From Tissierellia bacterium (GTDB lineage: Bacteria; Bacillota; Clostridia; Tissierellales; Sedimentibacteraceae), in NCBI GenBank assembly GCA_012519555.1, contig JAAYPY010000164.1, positions 1 to 33,133 on the forward strand: a DNA stretch of 33,133 nucleotides, in the 5' to 3' direction. The notes under the pieces were generated by a model. It worked only from the letters and a program-made list of their open reading frames with translations, made no database searches and had not been told where the DNA came from. The position numbers and the translations under genes are program-made. Shown here piece by piece: positions 31,760-33,133 of the stretch. Position 1 is the first letter of the stretch. Every line of letters starts with the position of its first letter.

Positions 31760-33133
31760 CTAATCTTCGTCAAATTTCAGCACTGCAAGGAATGCTTCCT
31801 GCGGTACTTCCACCATGCCTATTTGTCTCATTCGTTTCTTGCCTTCTTTTTGCTTTTCTAAAAGCTTTTTCTTTCTGGAGATATCTCCACCATAACACTT
31901 TGCAAGAACGTCTTTTCTAAGGGCTTTTACGGTCTCTCTTGCAATTATCTTATTGCCTATTGCAGCCTGCAGAGGCACTGCAAACAAATGCCTCGGTATC
32001 ACATCCTTAAGTCTTTCAACTATTCCTCTTCCTCTTTCATAAGCTTTATCTTCATGAACAATTATTGAAAAAGCATCTACCAATTCGGAGTTTATCAAGA
32101 TATCCATTTTAACCAATTCAGAGCGTACATAACCGTCAAGTTCATAATCCAAGGATGCATATCCTCTTGTTTTTGATTTTAAGGCATCAAAAAAGTCATA
32201 AATTACTTCATTCAAAGGTAATTTATAATGGAGAATAACCCTTTTTGCTTCCATATATTCCATATTCACAAATGTACCTCTGCGGCTTTGGCAAAGCTCC
32301 ATAATTGCTCCCACATGCTCGGTAGGGCTCATTATGGAAGCTGCAACTATAGGCTCTTCCATATATTCTATTTCCTGCACAGGAGGCATATTTGTAGGGT
32401 TTTGCAGTATCATCATTTCTCCGTCGGTTTTATATACTTTGTATATTACACTTGGAGTTGTTGCTATAATATTTAAATCAAATTCTCTTTCAAGTCTTTC
32501 CTGAATTATTTCCATATGCAGGAGACCCAAAAATCCGCATCTGAACCCAAATCCTAAAGCAACCGATGTTTCCGGCTCAAAGGTTAAAGAAGCGTCATTT
32601 ACCTGCAATTTTTCAAGTGCATCTCTCACAGCATTGTATTCCTCTCCTTCTGCAGGATAAATACCGCAGAAAACCATGGACGTAACCTTTTTATATCCCG
32701 GCAGCGGCTGCTTTGCAGGATTTGCGCTGTTCGTAATTGTGTCTCCCACCTGACAGCTTTTTACTTCCTTCATGCTGGCACACAAATAACCCACATCTCC
32801 CGAATAAAGATAAGGTACAGGCTTCTGAGATGGTGATATTATTCCAACCTCAGTGACATCAAAGGTTTTGCCGGTTGACATCATTTTTATTTTATCTCCC
32901 TTTTTAACCTGCCCTTCTTTGATTCTTACATATGCCACAACACCTCTGTAGCTGTCATAATAAGAATCAAATACCAGAGCCTTTAAGGGTGCCTCTTCAT
33001 CGCCTTTCGGCGGTGGAATCTTTTTAACTATAGCTTCTAAAACTTGTTCGATATTTATATTGTCCTTTGCTGAAATAAGCGGTGCATCGGAGCAATCAAG
33101 ACCTATTACATCTTCAATTTCCTGTTTTATTTC
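31760..33133 (-). CDS. lepA: elongation factor 4 (LepA), 5' end outside the window
   Basis: 457 residues of the C-terminal three quarters; the frame runs open to the window edge, so about 145 N-terminal residues including most GTPase motifs are missing. Present are the end of the G domain ([16 protein letters not shown]), domain II ([21 protein letters not shown]), then [23 protein letters not shown], domain V and the LepA-specific C-terminal domain ending [19 protein letters not shown]. LepA is a ribosomal GTPase implicated in translation initiation and back-translocation. The first ATG inside the window (32938) is internal. No terminator hairpin is evident after the stop; repeats lie there instead. 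Confidence 0.97.
   Translation of the reverse strand, partial: EIKQEIEDVIGLDCSDAPLISAKDNINIEQVLEAIVKKIPPPKGDEEAPLKALVFDSYYDSYRGVVAYVRIKEGQVKKGDKIKMMSTGKTFDVTEVGIISPSQKPVPYLYSGDVGYLCASMKEVKSCQVGDTITNSANPAKQPLPGYKKVTSMVFCGIYPAEGEEYNAVRDALEKLQVNDASLTFEPETSVALGFGFRCGFLGLLHMEIIQERLEREFDLNIIATTPSVIYKVYKTDGEMMILQNPTNMPPVQEIEYMEEPIVAASIMSPTEHVGAIMELCQSRRGTFVNMEYMEAKRVILHYKLPLNEVIYDFFDALKSKTRGYASLDYELDGYVRSELVKMDILINSELVDAFSIIVHEDKAYERGRGIVERLKDVIPRHLFAVPLQAAIGNKIIARETVKALRKDVLAKCYGGDISRKKKLLEKQKEGKKRMRQIGMVEVPQEAFLAVLKFDED

Overview
The window comes from a low-GC, endospore-forming, Gram-positive bacterium of the Clostridia/Tissierellia type. The evidence is the AT-rich codon use, strong AGGAGG-type ribosome sites, the forespore genes spoIIAA, spoIIAB and spoVAC-D-E, a T-box in front of thrS, lipoproteins with Gram-positive lipoboxes, and MacA/MacB-like export genes with no outer-membrane partner. 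A Sedimentibacter-like genus is a guess from gene style only. Most genes are core chromosomal housekeeping genes on the minus strand. I see no prophage, CRISPR array, rRNA, tRNA or intact transposase.

Layout. 1-2025: edge of an unidentified gene, then three minus-strand envelope genes (secreted transglutaminase-like protein, lipoprotein, membrane-anchored protein). 2121-4825: yebC, a YigZ-family gene and hflX. 5124-8411: class A penicillin-binding protein, the first plus-strand gene. 8441-11296: sporulation block spoIIAA-spoIIAB, a terminator, a 39-codon membrane ORF, then spoVAC-spoVAD-spoVAE; sigF, which normally follows spoIIAB, is absent. 11401-13504: OmpR/HisKA two-component pair. 13590-15352: UBA/DUF4342-like membrane protein and a short AspT/YidE-type transporter. 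15666-17111: MATE exporter. 17154-17921: uridine phosphorylase. 18084-20400: thrS with its T-box leader and promoter. 20400-22635: low-coding region with a group II intron remnant (canonical domain V), a secreted protein, a 38-codon hydrophobic ORF and palindromic repeats. 22636-26867: ABC export system (permease, ATPase, adaptor). 27275-28930: DEAD-box helicase with a DbpA-type RNA-binding domain. 29131-29856: metallo-beta-lactamase-fold hydrolase. 29952-30806: DUF2089 regulator and a SHOCT/YvlB-like partner behind a consensus promoter preceded by three 21-bp phased repeats. 31106-31588: very acidic orphan protein. 31760-33133: most of lepA.

The less ordinary content is between the genes: (i) a dispersed element of about 120 bp in two opposite-orientation copies (27139-27275 and 31590-31706) whose stem differs by a compensating base-pair change, suggesting a structured RNA or MITE-like repeat; (ii) the 21-bp phased operator-like array at 30868-30925; (iii) the sigF-less spoIIA/spoVA junction with a tiny membrane ORF; (iv) the group II intron remnant. 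No clearly new multi-gene defence or metabolic system is visible.
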